A DNA stretch of 64,000 nt. It comes from Acidobacteriaceae bacterium. GTDB lineage: Bacteria > Acidobacteriota > Terriglobia > Terriglobales > Acidobacteriaceae. The position numbers and the translations under genes were made by a program. Positions 52,032 to 60,606 of this stretch are shown piece after piece. Under the pieces are notes generated by a model. The model did not search any database. It was not told the origin of the DNA and worked only from the letters and a program-made list of their open reading frames with translations. Every line of letters begins with the position of its first letter. The first letter of the stretch is position 1. The stretch is taken from contig PLHW01000011.1 of NCBI GenBank assembly GCA_003139095.1, positions 1 through 64,000 on the forward strand, in the 5' to 3' direction.

Positions 52032-54170
52032 ATGAAACCATCCCCAGGGACCCGCAACTCTTCGAGTACAGCCAAAGCCCAGTACTATTTCTGCGGCATC
52101 GACATCGGCGGCACCTTTACCGATTGTGTCGTCCGTGACAACCACGGCCGTCTCACCATCGCCAAGGCGCTCTCCACGCCTCATGATTCCTCCGAGGGCT
52201 TCTTCAACGCGCTCACCGCGGCCGCGGAAAAAATGGGCATCACCCTCACCGATCTCTTGAGCAAAACCCGCCACCTGATGCATGGCACCACTCTCGGCAC
52301 CAACGCGCTGCTTGAACGCAAGGGCGCGAAGACCGGCCTCATCACCACGCGCGGCCACGCCGACGCCATCATCATGATGCGCTCGGTCGGCCGTTCCGCC
52401 GGGCTGCCCATCCATCGTCTGCACCACGTCTCTCGGCATCAGAAGCCCGATCCCATCGTTCCCCGCAGCCTGATCTGCGAAGTGAGCGAGCGCATGGACT
52501 GGAGCGGAGAAGTGGTTCTACCCCTCAATGAAGAGGAAACTCGCCAGGCCGTCCGCCACCTGGTTGACTCCGGCGTCGGTGCCATCGGCATCTGCTTCCT
52601 CTGGGGTTTTGTGAATCCTGCACACGAACTCGCCGTCAAGCGCATCGTGCAGCAAATGGCGCCCGACATGTATGTCACCTGCGGCCACGAACTCGTCGCC
52701 AAGCCCGGCGAATATGAGCGCATCGCGGCCGTCGCCATCAATTGTTTTATCGGCCCGCTCATGTCGCGCTATCTCCACAAGATCGAAGAAAAGGCCCGCG
52801 ACTTCGGCTACCGTCGTCCGCTCGTCATCATGCAGGCCTCCGGCGGCGTCGCCGGAGCCGAAGATGTCGCCGATCGTCCTCTCTTCACCATCGGCTCAGG
52901 TCCCGCCGGCGGCCTCACCGCTTGCGGATTCCTCGCCAAACAACTGGGCCACCGCAACGTCCTCGCGTCCGACGTCGGCGGCACCAGCTTCGACGTCGGC
53001 CTCATCCACGAAGGCCAGCCCCTCAGCACCAGTCAGAGCACCATCAATCAATACACCTTCTCCGTGCCGCACCTCGACATCGAATCCATCGGCAGTGGCG
53101 GCGGCTCGCTCATCTGGGTTGACGAGCGCTCTGGCACACTCAAAGTCGGTCCGGAATCCGCTGGCTCGAACCCCGGCCCCGTTTGCTACGGCCACGGCGG
53201 TCAGCGTCCCACCGTCACCGACGCCAATCTCGTTCTCGGCTACTACGATCCCAATTACTTCCTTGGTGGAAAGCTCACGCTCGACAAGCCTGCCGCCCAC
53301 GCCGCTCTCGAGCGCGTCGGCCGCGAGCTCGGTATGACCGCCATCGAAGCCGCCGCTGGCGCCATTCGCATTGTCGAATTCCAAATGGCCGAACTCATGC
53401 GCCAGATGTCGGTCCAGCGCGGCCTCGATCCCCGTGAATTCGTCGTCTACTCCTACGGCGGAGCTGCCGGCGCTCATGCCGCCACCTACGCCCGCGAGCT
53501 GGGCGTCACAACCGTCGTCGTGCCTCTCGGTTCCACGGCTTCCACGTGGTCGGCGCTCGGCGTTCAAGCCGCCGACCTCATCCATGTCTATGAAAAAGCC
53601 GAACTCATGATCGCGCCCTTCAATGCCGCCCGCATTAACGAAATCTTCTCCGCCCTCGAAAAGAAAGGGCGGGCACAGCTTCGCAAGGACGGCATTGCCT
53701 CCAAAGATATTTTCCTTGAGCGCCACGTCGAGATGAAGTTCAAACTCCAGATTCATCTCGTCGAAGTTCCCGTTCGCGAAGGCAAACTCACCGCCCGCCA
53801 CCTCGCCGCCTTGCAAAATGATTTCGTGGAAAAGTACGAGCGTACTCACGGCAGGGGCTCGGCCTTCACCGGTGCCGGCACTGAGATCGGCCTTTTCCGC
53901 GTCGTCGCCCGCGGCCGCATGGAGCGTCCCGCCGTCTCCGAATATCAGCGGCAGCACACTGCCAAGGCCGTTCAGTCGCGCTCGGTTTACTGGCCGCAAA
54001 AAAATGGGTTCCGCAACACGCCCATCTACGACGCTTCAAGCTTGAAAGCGGGCCACGTCGTGCGCGGCCCTGCAATTATTCAAATGCCCGAAACCACATT
54101 GGTCGTACCGCCCTTCGCTCATGGCGGCTTCGACAAGTTCGGCAACATTGTTCTCAGGCTGACGGATTAA
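52032..54170 (+). CDS. Hydantoinase A/acetone-carboxylase-type alpha-like subunit (HyuA family)
   Basis: About 712 residues from ATG 52032, five bases after the preceding stop; a frame from 51834 lies in the previous gene. The ASKHA-type ATP-binding fold is clear: GIDIGGTFTDCVVRD (about 20), HGTTLGTNALLERKGAKTGL (about 80), TIGSGPAGGLTACGF (about 288) and DVGGTSFDVGL (about 314). This family includes hydantoinases, 5-oxoprolinase and the ATP-using subunits of acetone and acetophenone carboxylase. The adjacent beta gene supports a carboxylase reading because of its zinc-binding tail. It should phosphorylate the substrate enol or bicarbonate. Confidence 0.9.
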   Translation: MKPSPGTRNSSSTAKAQYYFCGIDIGGTFTDCVVRDNHGRLTIAKALSTPHDSSEGFFNALTAAAEKMGITLTDLLSKTRHLMHGTTLGTNALLERKGAKTGLITTRGHADAIIMMRSVGRSAGLPIHRLHHVSRHQKPDPIVPRSLICEVSERMDWSGEVVLPLNEEETRQAVRHLVDSGVGAIGICFLWGFVNPAHELAVKRIVQQMAPDMYVTCGHELVAKPGEYERIAAVAINCFIGPLMSRYLHKIEEKARDFGYRRPLVIMQASGGVAGAEDVADRPLFTIGSGPAGGLTACGFLAKQLGHRNVLASDVGGTSFDVGLIHEGQPLSTSQSTINQYTFSVPHLDIESIGSGGGSLIWVDERSGTLKVGPESAGSNPGPVCYGHGGQRPTVTDANLVLGYYDPNYFLGGKLTLDKPAAHAALERVGRELGMTAIEAAAGAIRIVEFQMAELMRQMSVQRGLDPREFVVYSYGGAAGAHAATYARELGVTTVVVPLGSTASTWSALGVQAADLIHVYEKAELMIAPFNAARINEIFSALEKKGRAQLRKDGIASKDIFLERHVEMKFKLQIHLVEVPVREGKLTARHLAALQNDFVEKYERTHGRGSAFTGAGTEIGLFRVVARGRMERPAVSEYQRQHTAKAVQSRSVYWPQKNGFRNTPIYDASSLKAGHVVRGPAIIQMPETTLVVPPFAHGGFDKFGNIVLRLTD

Positions 54171-54202
54171 GGATTAACGACTAAGGATTAAGGAGACACG
54201 GC

Positions 54203-56536
54203 ATGGCGGTCCAAACCAAAACGAAGCCCGGCGCGCCCAAATCCGCTGCCCCACCAGCCATTCAATGGGATGGTCGCACCTACCCCTATTGCCCACCCGC
54301 CCGTCTCAACATTGATCCAAGCCTCCGCCTCCATTCCAAAGCGGCCAAACAACTCGACCCCGTCACCTTCGAAGTCGTGCGCCACGCCATGTGGAACGTC
54401 AATGTCGAGCACGGCAACACCATCATGAAGATCTCCGGCTCGCCCATCTGTGCCTACGGGCACGATTTCAATCCTTGCCTCCTCGACGAAAAAGGCGACT
54501 TCGTCTTCTTCGGCCCCTTCCTGCAATATCTCTCTTCGCCCATCGGCTCCGCCGTCAAGTGGACCATGGAGAACCGCTCCGCCAATCCCGGCATTCATGA
54601 CGGCGACATTTTTCTCACTAACGATCCGTGGATCGGCTCCACTCACCAGTCCGACGTCGCCCTCTTCGCCCCCGTCTTCTGGAAGGACGAACTTTTCTGC
54701 TGGGTCGGCAACAGCCTTCACCAGTGGGATCTCGGCGGCACTTCCCCCGGCGGCTTCAATCCGCAGGCCGTCGACGTGTACTGGGAATCCGGCTGCATCC
54801 CTCCCATCAAGATCGTCGAAAAAGGCGTACTCCGCCGCGACCTCGAAGAAGAATATCTCCGCCGCTCCCGCGTCCCGCAACTCGTCGCCCTCGATCTCCG
54901 CGCCGAAATGGCCGGCTGCAACGTCGCCCGCGAGCGCATTCGCGGCCTCCTCGCGCGTTACGGCGCCGAAACCGTCAAAGCCTCCATGCGCAAGTTGCAG
55001 GACGACTCCGAAAAAGTTTTCGTCGAGCGTCTGCGCACCATCCCCGACGGCACTTGGAGCGAAATTGGCTGGATCGAAATGGCCAACCCGCAGGATCGCC
55101 ACATCTATCGCAACTGCGTCGTCCTCACAAAAAACGGCGACAAGCTAATCTTCTCCAATGAAGGCACCGACCCGCAGTCCGGCACGCTCAACTGCACCAC
55201 CGTGGGCTGGAAGGGCGCCATCGCCTCTATGATCTGCGCCCAAATGCTCTTCGACCAGATGTTCGTAGTCGAAGGCGCTTACCGCCACATGGAATTCGAC
55301 CCCACGCCCAGCACGCTCACCTGCGCCACCTTCCCCGCCGCCGTCAGCGCTGCGCCCGCGCTCACACTCCTCCAAACCATCGCCCTCGCCGGCATAGCAA
55401 TTTCCAAAATGCTCGCCTGCTCCTCCGACCCCGCCCTCCGCTCCGAAGTGCAAAGCTGCATGGGCGCGCCCATGTATCCCGTCGCCGCCTTCAGCGGCCT
55501 CGATCAGCGTGGCACTCCCTTCGCCTCGTTTTTGCTCGACCCTGTCGGCGCCGCTCTCGCCGGACTCTCATGGCGCGATGGCGTCGACACTGGCGGCTGG
55601 CCTTGGGATCTGCAAAGCACCATGCCCAACGTCGAAGAGCACGAACTCTTCTATCCCATCCTTTATTTATGGCGTCGCGAGCTCGCCGATTCCGGTGGGG
55701 CCGGAAAATTCCGCGGAGGCAATTCCGCCGAGCTCGCCTTCATCCCGCATAAAACCGATCGCATCAGCTTCTTCACCGCCACCGGCCACTGCGCCGTGCC
55801 TCCGCCCAGCCTCTTCGGCGGATACCCTTCTTCCACCACGCGCTACACCATGCGTCGCGGAGCCCACGCCCGCGACCTCATGGCCACCACCGGCAAGCTC
55901 CCCGATCACACCAACGCTCTGCGCGGCCACAGCGAGTATCTCGCCCCAAAATCTTTCAACGTCCCGCAGGAAAAAGATGACGCATTCATGCTCTCCTGGG
56001 CCGGAGCCGGCGGCTACGGTGATCCTCTCGAGCGCGATCCCGCCAGCGTCCGCCACGATATCCTCTCCGGCGTCTGCACTCACGATTGGGCCACCCGCGT
56101 CTATTGCATCGTCCTCGACGCCGACAACAATTTAAACGCCGAAGCCACCGCCGCTCTCCGCGCCGATCATCGCCGCCAGCGCTGCGCCAATGCTCCCTCC
56201 TCACCTCGCCGAACCATCGACGCCCAAAATGCGCGCCAGGTGCAGGAAGGCCTTCTCCTCGCCGCCACCGCACGGGGCAAAGTTCTCGCCTGCTCCAAAT
56301 GCCACACCGAAATCTGCGCCGCCTCCGACAATTACAAACTTCACTGCGCCAGTCTCGATCTCCCCGTCACTGACGCCAACCCGCACGTTCTCGATCCTCA
56401 CAATTACATCGACGACGAAGTCCTGTTCCGTCTCTACTCCTGTCCCGCCTGCGGCCTGCTGATCCAAACCGAAATCCTCCGTCCCGGCGACGAGCCGCTC
56501 GCCGATCTCCACATCGAGGAGAGACGCGCCCGATGA
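54203..56536 (+). CDS. Hydantoinase B/acetone-carboxylase-type subunit with gamma-like C-terminal zinc domain
   Basis: A 777-residue protein. The HyuB core occupies about residues 45-640 and contains FLTNDPWIGSTHQSDV (about 135) and NSLHQWDLGGTSPGG (about 170), resembling the metal-binding His/Asp blocks of acetone carboxylase. The last 80 or so residues hold LACSKCHTEIC and YSCPACGLLIQTE, two C-x2-C pairs that look like the separate gamma subunit of acetone carboxylase, here fused. Together with HyuA this predicts ATP-dependent carboxylation of a ketone. The stop overlaps the CoA ligase start (ATGA), as expected if the beta-keto acid is next converted to its CoA ester. Confidence 0.88.
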   Translation: MAVQTKTKPGAPKSAAPPAIQWDGRTYPYCPPARLNIDPSLRLHSKAAKQLDPVTFEVVRHAMWNVNVEHGNTIMKISGSPICAYGHDFNPCLLDEKGDFVFFGPFLQYLSSPIGSAVKWTMENRSANPGIHDGDIFLTNDPWIGSTHQSDVALFAPVFWKDELFCWVGNSLHQWDLGGTSPGGFNPQAVDVYWESGCIPPIKIVEKGVLRRDLEEEYLRRSRVPQLVALDLRAEMAGCNVARERIRGLLARYGAETVKASMRKLQDDSEKVFVERLRTIPDGTWSEIGWIEMANPQDRHIYRNCVVLTKNGDKLIFSNEGTDPQSGTLNCTTVGWKGAIASMICAQMLFDQMFVVEGAYRHMEFDPTPSTLTCATFPAAVSAAPALTLLQTIALAGIAISKMLACSSDPALRSEVQSCMGAPMYPVAAFSGLDQRGTPFASFLLDPVGAALAGLSWRDGVDTGGWPWDLQSTMPNVEEHELFYPILYLWRRELADSGGAGKFRGGNSAELAFIPHKTDRISFFTATGHCAVPPPSLFGGYPSSTTRYTMRRGAHARDLMATTGKLPDHTNALRGHSEYLAPKSFNVPQEKDDAFMLSWAGAGGYGDPLERDPASVRHDILSGVCTHDWATRVYCIVLDADNNLNAEATAALRADHRRQRCANAPSSPRRTIDAQNARQVQEGLLLAATARGKVLACSKCHTEICAASDNYKLHCASLDLPVTDANPHVLDPHNYIDDEVLFRLYSCPACGLLIQTEILRPGDEPLADLHIEERRAR

Positions 56537-58107
56537 ACATTGGCACCATCGCCTCGCGCAACGCATGGCGCTACCCTAATAAGGTCGGCCTCGTCGACGC
56601 CAACAACGGCCAGCGCATGACGTGGGCTGAGTTCAACTCCGCCGTAAACCGTCTCGCGCACGCCCTGCTCGCTCGCGGTCTAAAAAAGGGCGACGCCATC
56701 GCCATCTACTCGCGCAACAGTCTCGAGTACATGCAGCTCTTCATGGCCGGCGCAAAAACCGGCATCGTCATCCAGCCCATGAACTGGCGCTTCAACGCCG
56801 ACGAAATCGCCTACACCCTCAAAGACGGCGCCCCGCGCGGCATCCTGGTCTCCGCCGAGTACGCCACCCTCTTCCGCACAATTCAGCATCAACTCTCTTC
56901 CATCGAATTTGTCGCCGGCATCGGCGCCGGCCACGCCTTCGACCTCGACTTCCACACTTGGATCGCGCCCTGCTCCACCAACGAACCTGACACCGTTACC
57001 CACGTCGGCGACGGCGACCTCTACTTCGTCTGTTACACCGGAGGCACGACCGGCATCGCCAAAGGTGTCATGATCACGCATCGCAACGCGCTCACCACCT
57101 GCATGAATATGACCGTCGCCGAAACCATCTCCACCGACGACGTCTATCTCGTCATGGGTCAGATGTTCCACATCGCCGTCCTCCTCCCGCACGGCTACAT
57201 GTTCCACGGCGCTCGCGTCATCATCCTTAACTTTGAAGCGCGCAAAACTCTCGAGGTCATCCAGGCCGAGCGCGTTACCAGCTTCCTCGCCATCTCCACC
57301 ATGATGAACTACCTCCTCGACGTGCCCGACTTCGCCTCCTTCGACTTGAAGTGCGTGCGCCTCCTCTCCTACGGCGGCGGCCCGTTCGCCACCGCCACGC
57401 TTCGCCGCGCTGCTCACGCCTTCCCCGGCGTCGGCTTCCTCCAGTACATGGGGCAAACGGAGGTAAGCATCATGTCGGCATGGCTCGGCCCCGAGGATCA
57501 TCGTCTCGGCATGACCACGAATCCTCGCCTGTTAAGCTCCTGCGGCCGCGAAGCGCTCCTCTGCGATTGCCGCGTCGTCGACGAAAATGACCACGAAGTC
57601 CCGCGCGACGGCAAGACTCCCGGCGAGATGCTCGTGCGCGGCGACAACGTCATGCGCGGATACTGGAAAATGCCCGACCTAACTGCGCAAACTCTGCGCG
57701 GCGGCTGGTGCCACACCGGCGACGTCGTCACCTGGGACGAGCACGGCTATTTCTACGTCGTCGATCGCAAAAAGGACATGATCGTCTCCGGCGGCGAAAA
57801 CATTTACACTCCCGTCGTCGAAGACGCCATCTACAAGCATCCCGCCGTCAAAGAATGCGCCGTCATCGGTGTCCCGCATCCCGTCTTCGGCGAAACCGTG
57901 AAAGCCATCGTCGTCCTCTGTGACGGCATGAACGCCACCGAGTCCGAGATCATCGAAACCTGCAAGCAGCACCTCGCCGGTTACATGAAGCCCACCTCCG
58001 TTGAGTTCGCTAGCGAATTGCCCAAGGCCCCAACCGGCAAGCTGCTCAAGCGCGTGCTCCGCGAAAAATACTGGGGCGGCGAGACTCGCCGCGTGGGAGG
58101 CGCATAA
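56533..58107 (+). CDS. AMP-forming acyl-CoA synthetase
   Basis: A 524-residue ANL ligase. Motifs are VCYTGGTTGIAKGVM (about 163), YGGGPFATAT (about 280), a QYMGQTEVS adenylate-site block (about 305), GWCHTGDVVTWDEHGYFY (about 392) and PTGKLLKRVL near the end with the catalytic Lys. The P-loop Ser is replaced by Gly (YTGGTTG for YTSGTTG), a common variant. Four-base overlap with hyuB argues that it activates the carboxylation product, as benzoylacetate-CoA ligase does in acetophenone degradation. Confidence 0.92.
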   Translation: MNIGTIASRNAWRYPNKVGLVDANNGQRMTWAEFNSAVNRLAHALLARGLKKGDAIAIYSRNSLEYMQLFMAGAKTGIVIQPMNWRFNADEIAYTLKDGAPRGILVSAEYATLFRTIQHQLSSIEFVAGIGAGHAFDLDFHTWIAPCSTNEPDTVTHVGDGDLYFVCYTGGTTGIAKGVMITHRNALTTCMNMTVAETISTDDVYLVMGQMFHIAVLLPHGYMFHGARVIILNFEARKTLEVIQAERVTSFLAISTMMNYLLDVPDFASFDLKCVRLLSYGGGPFATATLRRAAHAFPGVGFLQYMGQTEVSIMSAWLGPEDHRLGMTTNPRLLSSCGREALLCDCRVVDENDHEVPRDGKTPGEMLVRGDNVMRGYWKMPDLTAQTLRGGWCHTGDVVTWDEHGYFYVVDRKKDMIVSGGENIYTPVVEDAIYKHPAVKECAVIGVPHPVFGETVKAIVVLCDGMNATESEIIETCKQHLAGYMKPTSVEFASELPKAPTGKLLKRVLREKYWGGETRRVGGA

Positions 58108-58109
58108 AC

Positions 58110-58451
58110 GTGCAAAAACTTGGCCGAGGCATGCTCATCTCCGGCGCCGAGTGCACCGGCGTTCTCCGCGTCGTCGAAACCGTTCAGGATGTCATCGCCC
58201 TCATGAAAACCGACGTCTCCAACGTCATCCTTTTCACCCGCTCCGCTTCCGCCACCACCGTCACGCCTCTGTTCTCGCGCATCAAGGGCGTCGTCTGCAC
58301 CGCCGGCGGGCCTACATCTCATCTCGCCATCGTCGCCCGCGAGTTCGACATCCCCTGCGTCATGGCCAGCGAGATTTACTACGACGGCAATCTCGATCTC
58401 CAGAACATCCTTATTAATAAGGAGGGCGAGATCTTCCTCGCGCCCGCATAA
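58110..58451 (+). CDS. Stand-alone PEP-utilising phosphohistidine (mobile) domain
   Basis: A 113-residue protein from GTG 58110, two bases after the ligase. It is only the swivelling domain of PEP synthase/PPDK-type enzymes, with the phosphohistidine site GGPTSHLAIVAREFDIP (His71). In full PEP synthases this His shuttles phosphate between an ATP-grasp domain and a PEP/pyruvate TIM barrel. Here the TIM barrel is a separate gene and the ATP-grasp part is absent from the window. Phenylphosphate synthase is a known split relative. The natural phosphate acceptor here is unknown. Confidence 0.88.
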   Translation: MQKLGRGMLISGAECTGVLRVVETVQDVIALMKTDVSNVILFTRSASATTVTPLFSRIKGVVCTAGGPTSHLAIVAREFDIPCVMASEIYYDGNLDLQNILINKEGEIFLAPA

Positions 58452-58452
58452 A

Positions 58453-59361
58453 ATGGACCGCCCTCCCACCCGCACTCGCATCTACATCAATCTCAGCTTC
58501 CCGGAGCTCTCCGCGAAGTATGCCAAGCTTTCCTGCGATGGTGTCGGCATCATGCGCGCCGAATTCCTGGCGCTCTCCCTCGCCACGCATCCCGACCAGA
58601 TCATCGCCGAAGGTGGCGAAGAAAAATTCATTGACACCTTCGCCCAGGGCCTGGAAAAAGTCGCCCGCGATTTTTTCCCTCGTCCCGTCACCTATCGGAC
58701 CCTCGACCTCAAGTCCAACGAATACGCCGGGCTCGTTGGCGGCGATAAATTCGAAGAGCGCGAAGAAAATCCCATGCTCGGCCTTCGCGGCTGCGCCCGC
58801 TATCTCGCCAGCCCCGCCAGCTTTCGCCTCGAACTCCGCGCCGTGAAGCGTGTCCGCGAGTCCGGCCTCACCAACGTCCGCCTCATGGTTCCCTTCGTCC
58901 GTTTCCCGCGCGAACTGGCCGAGTGCCGCAACATCATTCACGAAGAAGGCCTGTTCGCCGATCCCTCTTTCGAATTCTGGATGATGGCCGAAGTTCCTTC
59001 CACCATCTTCCTCGCCGATGAATTCCTGCCTCATGTCAGCGGCGTCTCCATCGGCTCCAACGATCTTACGCAGCTCATCCTCGGCATCGATCGCGACTCG
59101 CGCAAACTCGCGCCCTCATTCGACGAGCGCGACCCCGCCGTCCAGAAAGCCCTCGAAATACTCGCCGCCGCCGCCCGCCGCCACAGCAAACAACTCTCCA
59201 TCTGCGGCGACGCGCCCTCGCGCCACCCCGAGATGGTCGAGCGCCTCGTCGCTCTCGGCCTCACCGCGATCTCCGTCTCGCCCGAGGCGTTCGCCCGAAC
59301 TGTCCAATTGGTCGCCGATGCCGAAGCTCGCCTCGGCATTCCGAATCCTTCATCCGTCTGA
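58453..59361 (+). CDS. Stand-alone PEP/pyruvate-binding TIM-barrel domain
   Basis: A 302-residue protein equal to the C-terminal domain of PEP synthase. Substrate-site residues are kept: Arg35 in GIMRAEFL, Arg82 in YRTLDLKSNE, Arg112 in LGLRGC, Glu180 in MMAEVPS, Asn203-Asp204 in IGSNDLTQL, and the proton-donor Cys251 in SICGDAPS. So it should bind PEP or pyruvate and exchange phosphate with the His protein encoded one base upstream. It lacks the ATP-grasp and swivel domains. Direction of flux (PEP to His, or reverse) cannot be told from sequence. Confidence 0.88.
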   Translation: MDRPPTRTRIYINLSFPELSAKYAKLSCDGVGIMRAEFLALSLATHPDQIIAEGGEEKFIDTFAQGLEKVARDFFPRPVTYRTLDLKSNEYAGLVGGDKFEEREENPMLGLRGCARYLASPASFRLELRAVKRVRESGLTNVRLMVPFVRFPRELAECRNIIHEEGLFADPSFEFWMMAEVPSTIFLADEFLPHVSGVSIGSNDLTQLILGIDRDSRKLAPSFDERDPAVQKALEILAAAARRHSKQLSICGDAPSRHPEMVERLVALGLTAISVSPEAFARTVQLVADAEARLGIPNPSSV

Positions 59362-59387
59362 TTCGCTATAAATAAGGAGGAGGCTCC

Positions 59388-60314
59388 GTGTCTCTGTTAA
59401 CCCCACAAGACGAATTCATTCATCCCGTCACCGCCGAGCCCACCTGGCGCGAAGCCTTCTACTTCGATTTCTACGATCCCGCCAGCACCATCGGCGCCTT
59501 CGGTTACGCCGGCGTCCATCCCAATCAGAAAATCGGCGACCTCATTTTCGTCATGTGGCGCGGCGACGTCCTCCTCGCCCGTTTCACCCGCTGGGATTTC
59601 AACATCCCCGAAGACATCGGCGAAGACCGCTTCACCTTCAGCCCGCTCTCGTTCCATCCCATCGATCCGCTGAAGACCGTCGCCTTCGCCTACGACGACG
59701 GCGCCTGCCGCATGGACGTCACCTTCCACGCCATCCATCCCGCCTACAACTGGGCCGAGGCTCACGGCGCGCTCTCCCAAACCTCCAGCCACCACTATGA
59801 GCAGCAGGGCCGTTACACCGGATCGGTTCGCGTCGGCAATCGGCACTACACCATCAATGCCGTCGGCGCTCGCGATCATGCCTGGGGCTGGGGAAACCGC
59901 GCCGGAATTCGCCGCTGGATTTGGGCCTCGGGCCAATGCTCCGACCAACTCGCCTGGAACAGTTTCCAGATCACCCTGGGCGACGGTCGCGACGTTCTCT
60001 ACGGCTACATCTATCGCGGAAAAGAAAACGAATTCATCCGCTCCGCTAAAACCAAAGCAACCTACGCCCCCACCGGAAAAGCCCCCGAAAGTTTCGCCGT
60101 CAGCCTTGAAGGCCGCAATGGCGACAAACTTTCCGCCACCGCCCGCATCCGCAACGCCTTCAGCACCTCATTTCAGGAGCGCAACAAGACCGGCTACCAC
60201 TATTTCTGTTTCACCGAATATCAATGCGAAGGAAAAACAGGTTACGGCCAATCCAACTTCCACTGGCGCTTAGAAGAAGATCGTCCAAGAGACTGGACGG
60301 TGGTCCAGCCGTAG
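59388..60314 (+). CDS. Lipocalin-like DUF7064/DUF7065-type protein
   Basis: A 308-residue beta-rich protein starting at GTG 59388 after AAGGAGGAGG. It reads PTWREAFYFDFYDPASTIGA near the start and VGARDHAWGWGNR near residue 164, matching the protein at 48648 in both spacing and motif. The two therefore bracket the HyuAB/ligase/PEP genes. The Trp-rich GWG block and Arg-Asp-His are candidate ligand-binding residues. Function unknown; a carrier or hydratase role for a hydrophobic substrate is a guess. Confidence 0.73.
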   Translation: MSLLTPQDEFIHPVTAEPTWREAFYFDFYDPASTIGAFGYAGVHPNQKIGDLIFVMWRGDVLLARFTRWDFNIPEDIGEDRFTFSPLSFHPIDPLKTVAFAYDDGACRMDVTFHAIHPAYNWAEAHGALSQTSSHHYEQQGRYTGSVRVGNRHYTINAVGARDHAWGWGNRAGIRRWIWASGQCSDQLAWNSFQITLGDGRDVLYGYIYRGKENEFIRSAKTKATYAPTGKAPESFAVSLEGRNGDKLSATARIRNAFSTSFQERNKTGYHYFCFTEYQCEGKTGYGQSNFHWRLEEDRPRDWTVVQP

Positions 60315-60408
60315 CCCCCCGCTGAAAGTGAGTTTCGTAGGAGCGAGTGCCTTTAGCGATATCTCAAGGAATCGCTTCTATCTTATTGAAAGATAAATAC
60401 CTTACGAC

Positions 60409-60537
60409 TAAGTCCTTATTTTTCAAAGATCAAAGCTCGGTTTTTAGCTAAGTCATTGATTCTAAAAGATAATTCTAAGTCCTTATTCCTCAAAGATCTA
60501 GCGGGAATTCGACGCTAAACCACTGATTCCAAAAGAT
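60409..60537. repeat. Two imperfect direct repeats, 67-base period
   Basis: Copies at 60409-60470 and 60476-60537, each 62 bases, both start TAAGTCCTTATT and end AAAAGAT, with internal CAAAGATC and a later TGATTC in register. They lie between two convergent genes, in a stretch richer in A+T than the surrounding genes. No function is evident; a terminator-associated or structural repeat is possible. Confidence 0.7.
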
Positions 60538-60606
60538 CGACTATAGGGTAATGTGTTACTAGATGGTACACAGAAATCCGACCACCACGCGAGCGCGATC
60601 TTCCGT

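Noticed and set aside
52896-53999. Minus-strand open frame of 367 codons opposite hyuA
   Set aside because: Low-complexity Gly/Ala/Asp-rich shadow typical of the opposite strand of a GC-rich gene.
60292-60307. Hairpin CTGGAC-GGTG-GTCCAG at the end of the lipocalin-like gene
   Set aside because: It is inside the coding region and not followed by a T-run, so a terminator call is not supported.
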